Shown here in pieces: positions 7,512 through 15,434 of a DNA stretch of 16,605 nucleotides. The notes under the pieces are model-generated. The model did no database searches, was not told the DNA's origin, and was given only the letters and a program-made list of their open reading frames with translations. Every line of letters starts with the position of its first letter. Position 1 is the first letter of the stretch. The translations under genes and the position numbers were made by a program. This DNA comes from Patescibacteria group bacterium (lineage in GTDB: Bacteria; Patescibacteriota; Microgenomatia; UBA8517): contig JANWVB010000019.1 of NCBI GenBank assembly GCA_025057695.1, positions 1 to 16,605 of the forward strand, given 5' to 3'.

Positions 7512-7946
7512 ATGCGCTCTCTCATCAAAATTTGGATAAAAGCCAGCTATTTGTCCAGAAAATTCTGGCAACAATCAGTGAAGTTGTTAAAAAAAACTGT
7601 CAAAAAAATCCCTATACTCGGCCAGCTTCTTACTGCCATTGCCTCAAAATACAAATTAGCCAAAGCAGAAATAAATTTTCAAGAGAAATTAAAACACTTA
7701 TCTCCCTTTGCATATGATTCGTATTTACTGAAACTAAAAAATTTTCTGCAGAAATTCGATGCTAACTTATGGGAAAAAATTGCCCCTACAAACCAGAATC
7801 TGTTTTATCGTTTGGCACTTTTTTATGAACTACATGGCCATGGTGGCCTACTGCAACTCAAGAAAGATTTAGAATATCTAAATGAGGAAGTTGAAGCTAA
7901 CATTGCTAAGCAGGTTAGTGTGGATGAGAAAAAAAAAACGCAATAA
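7512..7946 (+). CDS. Unrecognised 144-residue basic, helical protein
   Basis: I do not recognise this protein. Its first third is strongly basic and amphipathic (SVKLLKKTVKKIPILGQLL, about residues 22-40), with no clear signal peptide or full membrane helix. The middle and C-terminal parts are lysine-, leucine- and glutamate-rich, look alpha-helical, and contain LFYRLALFYELHGHGGLLQL (about 98-117). It ends inside a run of ten A (7929-7938) as DEKKKTQ. The downstream glycosyltransferase starts within its last codons in another frame, so the two are translationally coupled at least. A one-base change in the A run would fuse them. It may therefore be an N-terminal accessory domain of that transferase that is now, or reversibly, separate. 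Start ATG 7512 has only a weak site (AGAAG). Confidence 0.6.
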   Translation: MRSLIKIWIKASYLSRKFWQQSVKLLKKTVKKIPILGQLLTAIASKYKLAKAEINFQEKLKHLSPFAYDSYLLKLKNFLQKFDANLWEKIAPTNQNLFYRLALFYELHGHGGLLQLKKDLEYLNEEVEANIAKQVSVDEKKKTQ

Positions 7947-9123
7947 TAACCGGAACAGGAGAAAGCTTCGCATTTTATATGTCTGTGGTATGTTTCCCTC
8001 CATTTTGCATGCTGGTGGCTTGAGAATATTCGATATCCTCCAAAGTCTTGTAAAAAAACACGAAGTTGATATATATTCGATGTATGATCCAAATTTAGAT
8101 GATGATTCACTCAAGATAATAGAGAAAGAATTCGCTTTTTGTTCCATGCGGTTGCTGCGGGCTGGTTTATGGAGTAAACAGGAAATTGCTCAAGATTTAG
8201 TACTTTGGCTGAGAGACAAAAAAAAGTTTTATGATGTCGTACAAATTGAATACCATAGCATGGTATATCTGGCGGATTACTTGCGACCTTTTTGCAAGAA
8301 AGTTTTTTTCACAATTCATGAAAGTTTGATCCGCAGAGATTATATCGAACTAATTCATGGCTTAAATACAGACGCAAGTGAATCAGTGTTGGCATCTAGG
8401 TTGTTTAACTTAATTGTCTCGGCCAAGCTGGAAAAATTGGCACTATCTAAATGCGATGTTTTTTTGACTGTGACCCAGACCGATAAGGATTTTGCGTTAA
8501 AAATTAAAAAAGACAGCAAAATATACGTGCTACCCACATGCATTTCTGACTATGTTTTTTTTAGCAAGGCGAGGAAGCAAAATGCAGATTGTGTACAACA
8601 CAATTTAGTAACTTTCTTAGGTTATTTCGGCCACCATCCAAACCATGATGCCATGAAGTGGTATTTAACTTTAATTCATCCAAAAATACGTGAAGCAGTG
8701 CCAGGTTATAAATTTCAAATTATCGGGAGTGGCGACATTACTCCTTTGAGAAAGTTGGTGCAAAATGATCCGTCAGTAGTTTTAACAGGGCAGGTCGATG
8801 ATATCGCAAGTTATTTGGCAAAAACACATGTCTGTGTGGCACCCCTAATCACAGGTTCTGGAATTCGTGGTAAAATCAACCAATATTCCGCACTAAAAAA
8901 GCCTACTGTCACCACTTCAATTGGAATTAACGGTATGCCATACAGGCACCTGCAGTCTATTTTAGTGGCGGATGACCCGCAAGAATTCGCTAAATGTGTA
9001 ATAAATTTGCTTCAAGACGAAAAACTATATGAAAAAATCGCAGAATCTGCTTATCAGCTTGTTCTTAAACACTATTCATGGCCTAATCAAATTAAAAATC
9101 TAGAGAAATTATATTATGGATAA
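7924..9123 (+). CDS. Glycosyltransferase family 4-type (GT-B fold)
   Basis: A cytoplasmic 399-residue glycosyltransferase. The N-terminal Rossmann domain opens with KLRILYVCGMFPS and a glycine-rich acceptor loop HAGGLRIFDIL (about residues 29-39). The C-terminal domain has FLGYFGHHPNHDAMKWYL, then a VVLTGQVDDIASYLAKTHVC segment and VAPLITGSGIRGKI followed by KPTVTTSIGINGMPY. This is the family 4 nucleotide-sugar binding layout, with an S/G-rich loop and a less usual SIGINGM in place of the common glutamate motif. The open frame reaches back to ATG 7882, but ATG 7924, just before a basic stretch (RKKKRNNNRNRRK), is preferred; it overlaps the previous gene by 23 bases. It overlaps the next gene by 8 bases. 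It probably adds one sugar, perhaps a heptose from the GDP-heptose genes downstream; the substrate is not determined. Confidence 0.85.
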   Translation: MRKKKRNNNRNRRKLRILYVCGMFPSILHAGGLRIFDILQSLVKKHEVDIYSMYDPNLDDDSLKIIEKEFAFCSMRLLRAGLWSKQEIAQDLVLWLRDKKKFYDVVQIEYHSMVYLADYLRPFCKKVFFTIHESLIRRDYIELIHGLNTDASESVLASRLFNLIVSAKLEKLALSKCDVFLTVTQTDKDFALKIKKDSKIYVLPTCISDYVFFSKARKQNADCVQHNLVTFLGYFGHHPNHDAMKWYLTLIHPKIREAVPGYKFQIIGSGDITPLRKLVQNDPSVVLTGQVDDIASYLAKTHVCVAPLITGSGIRGKINQYSALKKPTVTTSIGINGMPYRHLQSILVADDPQEFAKCVINLLQDEKLYEKIAESAYQLVLKHYSWPNQIKNLEKLYYG

Positions 9124-10090
9124 TGAATGCACATTTATAACTGGTGCTGCCGGTTTGGTTGGATCACATCTAATTGAATACCTGCACAAAAAAAAGACTG
9201 GTATTAACATCGTTGCCACTTATTACAGACCGACGATTCGCCTTTCTGATATTAAAGCACCGGTAAAAATGGTTGAATGTGATGTACGATATTTTTCACA
9301 TCTTTATATGCTTATCGATCAATATCGACCGAACATCATTTTTCATCTGGCGGCCCAAAGCTATCCGACAGTATCCTGGGAAAGGCCGGCGGAAACGATG
9401 GAAATTAATGCCATTGGAACTATAAATTTATTTGAGGCAATCAAATTTTTGAGGAAAAAAAATAATAGCTATAATCCAACTGTAATTGTCGCATGTTCCA
9501 GTGCAGAATATGGTGCTTCACTTACTCCTGAAAATATTCCTGTTAAGGAAATTACCCCTCTTTTACCTTTGCACCCTTATGGCGTAAGTAAAGTATGTCA
9601 GGACCTTTTATCGTTTCAATACTTTGCGAATGATGGGATCAAGGCGATCAGGGCCAGGATTTTCAATACTACCGGCCCGCGCAAAATAAATGATGTAGTC
9701 TCAGACTTCACAAAAAGGGCTGTTCTTGTCAAAAGAAGGATTGAAAAAAAAATCAAGGTCGGCAATTTGAACACATCGCGGGCAATTTTAGACGTTCGGG
9801 ATTTAGTTGTTGCTCTGGTATTACTTGCCGAGAAAGGAAAGCCGGGAGAAGTTTACAATATTAGTGGAGAAAAAGTATATCGTGTTTCTGAAATTTTAGA
9901 CATAATCCAAGATATACTTAAAATTGAACTCCCAGTTGAAATAGATGAAAATTTACTCAGGCCAGTTGATGAGGCTGTAATCTTCGGGGACTCTTCAAAA
10001 CTCAAGCATGATACGGGTTGGGAACAGAAGATCCCATTGCAAGAAACTATAAGTGATATGATTAATTATTGGGAGGATATTTTGCCATGA
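9116..10090 (+). CDS. SDR sugar-nucleotide enzyme, GDP-6-deoxy-mannose reductase/GDP-mannose dehydratase-like
   Basis: An extended short-chain dehydrogenase of 324 residues. The NAD(P)-binding [10 protein letters not shown] (9-18) has the GxxGxxG pattern, FHLAAQS sits at 76-82, the active-site serine region is CSSAEYG (127-133), and the catalytic pair is YGVSK (Y155, K159). The C-terminus ([20 protein letters not shown]) is like GDP-mannose 4,6-dehydratase and Rmd-type enzymes. Placed directly before hddA and hddC, it most likely acts on GDP-D-glycero-D-manno-heptose, as a 4,6-dehydratase or a following reductase toward a 6-deoxy-heptose. The SSAEYG arrangement looks more like the reductase branch, but this cannot be settled by eye. 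Its stop overlaps the next start as ATGA. Only one such SDR is present, whereas known 6-deoxy-heptose routes use two. Confidence 0.78.
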   Translation: MDNECTFITGAAGLVGSHLIEYLHKKKTGINIVATYYRPTIRLSDIKAPVKMVECDVRYFSHLYMLIDQYRPNIIFHLAAQSYPTVSWERPAETMEINAIGTINLFEAIKFLRKKNNSYNPTVIVACSSAEYGASLTPENIPVKEITPLLPLHPYGVSKVCQDLLSFQYFANDGIKAIRARIFNTTGPRKINDVVSDFTKRAVLVKRRIEKKIKVGNLNTSRAILDVRDLVVALVLLAEKGKPGEVYNISGEKVYRVSEILDIIQDILKIELPVEIDENLLRPVDEAVIFGDSSKLKHDTGWEQKIPLQETISDMINYWEDILP

Positions 10091-11118
10091 CCATCCTTTC
10101 GCGCGCACCATTGCGGCTAGGGTTTGCCGGAGGTGGCACCGATGTTTCTCCTTATAGTGATGAATATGGTGGCTGCGTTCTCAATGCCACGATCGATCTC
10201 TACTCTTATTGCATTCTGACTCCACAGCAAAACGGCAAAATACATTTTTCGGCAAGGGATATTGGAGAGGAACAGAACCTTGAGGCCACAACTTTTTTGT
10301 CTCTTGAGCCGCCGTTGGTTCTACATAAGGCCGTGTATAATCGCATTATCAAGGATTTTAACAATGGAATTCCTTTAGCTTTTGATATGGTGACTTATTC
10401 CGATGCACCGCCAGGCTCAGGATTGGGTTCCTCTTCCACGTTGGTTGTGGCAATGATCACTGCTTTTGCAGAGTGGCTAAAACTACCACTGGGTGAGTAT
10501 GACGTTGCTCACCTTGCCTATCAAATTGAGCGCAAAGATGCTGGACTCAGTGGCGGTAAGCAGGACCAATACGCAGCTACTTTTGGTGGTTTTAATTTTA
10601 TTGAATTTTACAAAGACGACCGAGTCGTGGTTAATCCCCTACGTATCAAATCTTGGATTATCAATGAGCTTGAAATGTCGATGGTGCTTTACTATACTGG
10701 TCGTTCTCGGGAATCAGCGAAAATTATTGATGAGCAGTCACGCAATGCCCGCGAAAGAGATGAGCAAACGATTGAAGCCATGCACGAACTCAAGCAAGAA
10801 AGCTACGTCATGAAAGAAGCCTTATTGCGAGGAGACATTGAGCTTTTTGCACAGTATCTTGGGAAATCATGGCAAGCTAAAAAGAAGACGGCACGCTCCA
10901 TTACTAATCCGCAATTGGATGCCATCTACGACCTGGCAATGAAAACAGGTGCTTATGCTGGCAAGATATCCGGTGCGGGAGGTGGCGGTTTCATGATGTT
11001 TTTAATCCAGCCTGCCTTACGTTTGGAACTTATTCAGACATTAAATAGTTTAGGAAAAGGGATGGTAATCAACGCACACTTCACGCCATCAGGAGCAGAA
11101 GCATGGCGCACTGGCTAA
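10087..11118 (+). CDS. hddA: D-glycero-alpha-D-manno-heptose 7-phosphate kinase
   Basis: A GHMP-family kinase of 343 residues that phosphorylates heptose 7-phosphate at C1 to give the 1,7-bisphosphate of the GDP-heptose pathway. The N-terminal [14 protein letters not shown] (residues 6-19) is typical of HddA and related fucokinase-like enzymes. The ATP loop is [10 protein letters not shown] (108-117), and the third GHMP motif is [13 protein letters not shown] (about 292-304). [11 protein letters not shown] fits the catalytic aspartate segment. Start ATG 10087 overlaps the SDR stop by four bases; an in-frame upstream ATG at 10069 would overlap more and adds non-family residues. The gene is complete with no oddities. 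Neighbouring hddC completes the guanylylation step. The isomerase and phosphatase partners are not in the window and may be shared with LPS-core synthesis elsewhere. Confidence 0.9.
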   Translation: MTILSRAPLRLGFAGGGTDVSPYSDEYGGCVLNATIDLYSYCILTPQQNGKIHFSARDIGEEQNLEATTFLSLEPPLVLHKAVYNRIIKDFNNGIPLAFDMVTYSDAPPGSGLGSSSTLVVAMITAFAEWLKLPLGEYDVAHLAYQIERKDAGLSGGKQDQYAATFGGFNFIEFYKDDRVVVNPLRIKSWIINELEMSMVLYYTGRSRESAKIIDEQSRNARERDEQTIEAMHELKQESYVMKEALLRGDIELFAQYLGKSWQAKKKTARSITNPQLDAIYDLAMKTGAYAGKISGAGGGGFMMFLIQPALRLELIQTLNSLGKGMVINAHFTPSGAEAWRTG

Positions 11119-11147
11119 AATGGCTTTGCTGTTCTTAAAGTTTTAGC

Positions 11148-11855
11148 ATGGAAGCCGTCATTCTTGCCGGGGGCAAAGGGACAAGGCTGCAATCGGTTAT
11201 CCAGGATTTGCCCAAGCCAATGGCTCCCATTCAGGGTAAACCTTTTCTTTACTTTTTATTGAAGAAACTTAAAAAAGAAAAGTTTCATAATATCGTGCTC
11301 TCGGTTGGTTACAAGCACCAGCAAATTATTGACTATTTTGGCGAAAAATTTGAGGACATACCTCTTATTTATGCAATTGAGGAACAATCTCTTGGAACAG
11401 GTGGTGCAGTTATAAATTGCTTAAAGTGGCTTACTGAAAAAAATTTTTTTGTGATCAATGGCGATAGCTATACAGAACTCAGCTATGGCGAGATGTTGAA
11501 AATGCATGAGGCCAAACAAGCAGACATCACTCTGTGCTTGAAACATCTCAGAAGTTATTCGCGCTACGGCACAGTACATTTGAATAGCGAAAATAGGGTC
11601 GTCAAATTTGAGGAAAAAAAGCCACAAGAGCAAGGCATGATTAGTACTGGAGTATATTGTATAAAACACCAAATTTTTAAAAACTTAAGCCTTCGCGAAA
11701 CTTTTTCATTGGAAACAGATTTACTAGAAAAAGAAGTAAATAACCTCCGCATTTTGGGATTCGTCACTGATGGATATTTTATCGACATCGGTATTCCTGA
11801 GGATTACAAGCGTGCGACGGTAGAATTACCTATTTTTGCTGAGCGGGAACTGTAA
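11148..11855 (+). CDS. hddC: D-glycero-alpha-D-manno-heptose 1-phosphate guanylyltransferase
   Basis: A nucleotidyltransferase of 235 residues that transfers GMP from GTP to heptose 1-phosphate, giving GDP-heptose. It has the signature LAGGKGTRL (6-14), LPKPM (21-25), LGTGGA (82-87), the metal-binding NGDSY (104-108) and the C-terminal DGYFIDIGIPEDY (about 209-221). Length and motifs fit HddC better than the larger mannose-1-phosphate guanylyltransferases. Adjacency to hddA supports this. It begins 29 bases after hddA; the ribosome site is weak (TAAAG), so translation may depend on coupling. No defects are seen. Confidence 0.88.
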   Translation: MEAVILAGGKGTRLQSVIQDLPKPMAPIQGKPFLYFLLKKLKKEKFHNIVLSVGYKHQQIIDYFGEKFEDIPLIYAIEEQSLGTGGAVINCLKWLTEKNFFVINGDSYTELSYGEMLKMHEAKQADITLCLKHLRSYSRYGTVHLNSENRVVKFEEKKPQEQGMISTGVYCIKHQIFKNLSLRETFSLETDLLEKEVNNLRILGFVTDGYFIDIGIPEDYKRATVELPIFAEREL

Positions 11856-11860
11856 AGACC

Positions 11861-12649
11861 ATGTATAGGATTTTTGTATTGTTTGTGCAGTTTGGAGATC
11901 AACATCGCACCAGCGGCATCGCTCGTATAAAAAAATTTCTTGCTGATCTTGGGTTAAAAAAAACACCCCTTATCATACTGGTGATTGACAATTCCATCGA
12001 GAAAAGTACTGAAATAGTTTTCGGCCCACATGAACATTTCATCTCTGGTGACGATTCCACATACGAATTTTCTGGTTGGGATAAGGGAATTAAATATATA
12101 GAGCGGCATTTTTGTATCCGACATGATGACCTAATAATACTTGCCAACGATACGTTCCACCGTAATTACGGTGACGATTATCTTCAACTTTTCTTAAAAA
12201 AACAAATTTTACTTTGCCGAAGTGAAAATTTTCTTTATGGTTATAAGGATGCTTATCCAAAGCCCGTTAGCCTTTTTGGTCTTACTGTTAGTTCTTGGCT
12301 GCGAAGTAGTTTTTTGATCTGTAGCTATGCAACCCTGAATATGTTGAGGCCACTCGCAATTCCCTTTGCCAATGATATTTTGTTTTCAAAAAACTATAAA
12401 CAATTTTTTCATGACAATGTGCCGCTTAGCAATAACTACAAACAATATCTGCGTACATGGCTTTTTGGGGAAAAAGATCCAACAGGTGAATTCCAGGAAA
12501 AATGGCATTCCCAAAGACCTCTAACACAAGATAATTTTAGTCTCTTTAAGGGAAAAACCCGGGCTATTTTGAGCGAGCACTACTTAAGTGCGCGGGCTTT
12601 AAACAAAGGTATCAAACTTTTGGGGGTGAACGAACATGTTTTTCTATAA
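11861..12649 (+). CDS. Unassigned protein, possible GT-A-like glycosyltransferase
   Basis: A soluble 262-residue protein of no family I can name. It begins with a hydrophobic strand (YRIFVLFVQFG) and a second strand, PLIILVIDNSIEK, followed by EFSGWDKGIKYIERHF and HDDLIILANDTFHRNYGDD. This spacing, a strand ending in DN, a GWDKG segment, then a DDLIILANDT strand with aspartates, resembles GT-A glycosyltransferases (nucleotide-sugar and metal-binding DxD region). The second half contains SLFGLTVSSWLRSSFLICS, where a transferase acceptor region would be. It starts five bases after hddC and its end overlaps the following gene by 14 bases, so it belongs to the same unit. Glycosyltransferase is an inference from pattern and context only. 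Confidence 0.5.
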   Translation: MYRIFVLFVQFGDQHRTSGIARIKKFLADLGLKKTPLIILVIDNSIEKSTEIVFGPHEHFISGDDSTYEFSGWDKGIKYIERHFCIRHDDLIILANDTFHRNYGDDYLQLFLKKQILLCRSENFLYGYKDAYPKPVSLFGLTVSSWLRSSFLICSYATLNMLRPLAIPFANDILFSKNYKQFFHDNVPLSNNYKQYLRTWLFGEKDPTGEFQEKWHSQRPLTQDNFSLFKGKTRAILSEHYLSARALNKGIKLLGVNEHVFL

Positions 12650-13592
12650 GACAAAGCACCGTTGGATCGCAGAGCAAACTTTACAAAATTTTTTGTCAGG
12701 GACACAAATTACTGACGAGAAGATTAATGAGCCTGTTTTTCATGAAGTAGTATCTTTCAAAGATTATCAAAAATACAAAATACAGATGGAAAAAATTTAA
12801 CACAAGCGACTGCAAATTGAAAAACTCTTTTCTATGTATGCAAAGCCTTTTGAGATAATTGGCTGGAATTCTATAATAAAAAAACCAACAAAGTTCCAAG
12901 TAAATTTTGAGCATTCCTATTTAACATATGAAGGAGTTAAGATGCCAAATTGGCGAGAAACATGTGTTTGTGTTAGAACAGGACTAAGCAACCGGCAAAG
13001 GTTGGTAATACAGTTAATTCATTTTTTGGGTTTTGGCGATATTTTGAGAAGCGGTTCTGTCTACGTAACTGAACAGCTTTCTAGCTTTTTTCATTTTGTG
13101 CGCTCCCGCAATGGCAAAGTTGTTGGCAGTGAATACTTGGGGGCAGATAAAAAGCCAGGTGTCTACAAAGATTTCATTCGGCACGAAGACGTGACAAATT
13201 TATCTTTTAGCGATAGTAACTTTGATATTCTCATAACAAACGATGTACTCGAACATTTGCCCAACTAAGCAACCGCATTGCGAGAAATGTATCGAGTTAT
13301 GCGTAAGCGTGGGAAAGTTTTTATAACTGTCCCGTTTGATCTAGAACGAGAAAAGAATTTAATTCGCGCCAAGTTGAATAAAAAAGGGGAAGTCGTTCAT
13401 TTGTTGTCTCCAGAGTACCATGGAGACCCTGTTAATCCAGAAGGCGGAATTTTGTGCTTTCAAATTTTTGGTTGGCAGTTTTTAGACGAGTTAAAGGCCG
13501 TTGGTTTCCAAAAGGCCAGTGCATATTTTTGTTGGTCACTCATTCATGGCTTTTTAGGTAAAGATCAAATGGTGATTTTTGCCCAGAAATAA
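12636..13592 (+). pseudogene. SAM-dependent methyltransferase gene with two nonsense codons
   Basis: One frame from ATG 12636 to TAA 13590-13592 (319 codons) reads as a single class I methyltransferase interrupted by TAA at 12798-12800 and TAA at 13266-13268. GGGGGTG (12622-12628) gives the first ATG a good ribosome site. Family marks run on in order: NWRETCVC and LSNRQR, VYVTEQLSSFFHF, GSEYLG, RHEDVTNLSFSDSNFDIL, NDVLEHLPN, then after the second stop LREMYRVMRKRGKVFITVPF. Relatives commonly have a residue such as Tyr just after HLPN, so the second stop is probably a one-base change. Restarts at ATG 12834 or 13278 could make only fragments lacking part of the fold. It would have methylated a glycan sugar. 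No frameshift is seen, so read-through or sequence error would restore the protein. Confidence 0.8.
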
Positions 13593-13607
13593 AATGCCCA
13601 AACATTT

Positions 13608-14622
13608 GTGGGTGAAGAAGCTTTGAAGTTAGCTTGTAAAACTTTGCAACAAATAAACCACCAGAACAAAATTGAACAGCAATTAGACCATTGGCAATTT
13701 TCTATAACTCCAGGTGGTCGAACATTTCGTTATGTCTTCAATAAAACGAAAGATGCGCTAGTTTGCAAACCGCTCCCGACAAAAAAAGAACTACAACAAG
13801 TATATGAAATTTACTTTGATTATGAATGGTATTACAAAGTTAGGTACTTTAAGCAAATCCAGGGTTGGCATCGTTGGCAAATTTTGAAAAAACAGCTACA
13901 ACCAAACCCAACACCCAAAGTCATATATGACATTGGATGTGGCCATGGCTGGTTTCTTAAAAACTTCATTAAATGGAATTCTAATTTAGTTGGAGTAGAT
14001 TATCCCGGAACTGCACTTGAACACGCAAAAAAAAATGGGCATAAATACGGTTTCCATAGATACCTTTCTTTCTCATGGTGACTTGCCAAAGGCACATTTG
14101 ATCACTCTATGGCATTCATTAGAACATTTGCCCAAGCCGGAATTGTATCTTCGCAGAATTCATAAATTGCTCACTGACGATGGCTTAGTCGCCATCGCGG
14201 TTCCCAATTTGCAGGCCAGGGGTGTGGGGCGTGTGGGCTTGCATTGGGTTTGGATACAACAACCTTTTGTCCATATTTGGCATTGGACCCCAAAATCACT
14301 CGCACAGCTATTGCACCAAAATAATTTTACTATCGTCAAAATTTTCACCCGCGATACTTGGGATGCAAATTACATTTTTGACGCTTTAGTTGGCCGTTAC
14401 TTTCATCGTGGTTTTAACTTAGTAGAGCGAATTTTTCGCAAAACATTTCTGGCGTCAGCTATGAAAAATTTAAGGATCTATTCTGAACAAATTGTCCGTG
14501 TCATGTGTTACATAGCATACTTAACTTGCAAAATGTTTCGCAAAAATGACTCAGATATGCATGGTAGTGAGCTCATTATCATAGCGCAAAAGAAGTTACA
14601 GAAAACTGATGCCAGATTTTGA
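13608..14622 (+). pseudogene. SAM-dependent methyltransferase gene split by a frameshift at A9
   Basis: Two overlapping frames together make one class I methyltransferase. The first (GTG 13608 to 14081) carries a pre-domain (ITPGGRTFRYVF, YFDYEWYY) and the SAM-binding motif IYDIGCGHGWFLKNF with VGVDYPG. The second (about 14017 to 14622) carries LITLWHSLEHLPKPELYLRR, DDGLVAIAVPN and a C-terminal region ending IIIAQKK. The switch falls on nine A at 14027-14035, where one base too many moves the frame. The true start is unclear: ATG 13594, two bases after the previous stop, reads MPKHLWVKKL then stops in another frame, so a second indel near 13620 is possible; GTG 13608 has no ribosome site. The end overlaps the next start by 14 bases. 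Slippage on the A run might still yield some full-length enzyme. Confidence 0.78.
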
Positions 14623-15433
14623 AATAGCCGTTGTTGTTCCTGTACACAATTTTATCCTCAATGACTACGAACAGATCGGATTAAATTCCATACGGCAAAA
14701 GCTCGGCCATCTTCCACTTTATGTGGTCCATCCTAAAGGAGCAAGAATGCCCAAAAGGGGTTGGGATGATTTTGAACCAATTGAAATTAACCAAATTTGG
14801 GGAAGTTATGGAAAAACGACAATTCAAAGTTACAATAAGCTTTTATGCTCTGAATTTTTTTACCAAATTTTCCATAACTATGACTTTATTCTGATTGCCC
14901 AATTAGATACATACATATTCCATAACCAGATAGGGCAATTTACTAACAAGAATTATGACTATTGGGGAGCGCCTTGGTTTATGGATTTATACCTAACATA
15001 CCCCTATCTACGCGACTTGATTTCGCCGCCTATTTTTCCTCGCCTATGGCATCGTATTCGGAGAAAATATTTTCCTAGTACTATAAGACGCTACGTAGGC
15101 AATGGGGGGTTGTCGTTGCGCCGCGTATCGGCGTTTATTGAGGCCTGTCGCAAATACCAACATGTGTATGAAAAATTTGAAGTTCGTATCAGGAACTGGG
15201 CGCAGTTGGGGTATGACATCAGTTATGAGGATAACTTTTGGTGTCTTTTCTTCCCGAAAATGGCTGCGGGGATCATCAGGATTGCACCGTGGCGAGAGGC
15301 ACTACAATTCTCTTTTGAAACTGCACCCAGTCTAGCATATCGACTCAATGGCAATAATCTGCCATTTGGCACGCATGCTTGGTTTAAGCACGAAAAAGAA
15401 TTTTGGAGACCATTTATCCGCGAATGGCGTTGA
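14609..15433 (+). CDS. DUF5672-family protein, probable glycosyltransferase
   Basis: A 274-residue soluble protein matching the DUF5672 pattern: VVVPVHN (8-14), WGSYGKTTIQSYNKLLCSEF (64-83), FILIAQLDTYIF (93-104), YDYWGAPW (116-123), VGNGGLSLRRV (163-173), SYEDNFW (205-211) and PFGTHAWFK (252-260). QLDTYIF sits where a GT-A DxD metal motif would be, and YEDNFW resembles a catalytic acid region. The family is common in polysaccharide gene clusters and is thought to be glycosyltransferases, but the donor is generally unknown. It overlaps the broken methyltransferase before it by 14 bases, so it may be poorly translated if that frame is not read through. It is complete and undamaged. Confidence 0.82.
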   Translation: MPDFEIAVVVPVHNFILNDYEQIGLNSIRQKLGHLPLYVVHPKGARMPKRGWDDFEPIEINQIWGSYGKTTIQSYNKLLCSEFFYQIFHNYDFILIAQLDTYIFHNQIGQFTNKNYDYWGAPWFMDLYLTYPYLRDLISPPIFPRLWHRIRRKYFPSTIRRYVGNGGLSLRRVSAFIEACRKYQHVYEKFEVRIRNWAQLGYDISYEDNFWCLFFPKMAAGIIRIAPWREALQFSFETAPSLAYRLNGNNLPFGTHAWFKHEKEFWRPFIREWR

Positions 15434-15434
15434 G

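Noticed and set aside
10493..10813. 106-residue + strand frame inside hddA
   Set aside because: It is an out-of-frame shadow of a well-supported GHMP kinase.
206..13268. Stop-codon reassignment as the cause of the many in-frame stops
   Set aside because: All three stops occur prematurely, while TAA, TAG and TGA also end intact neighbouring genes, so no single codon can be reassigned.
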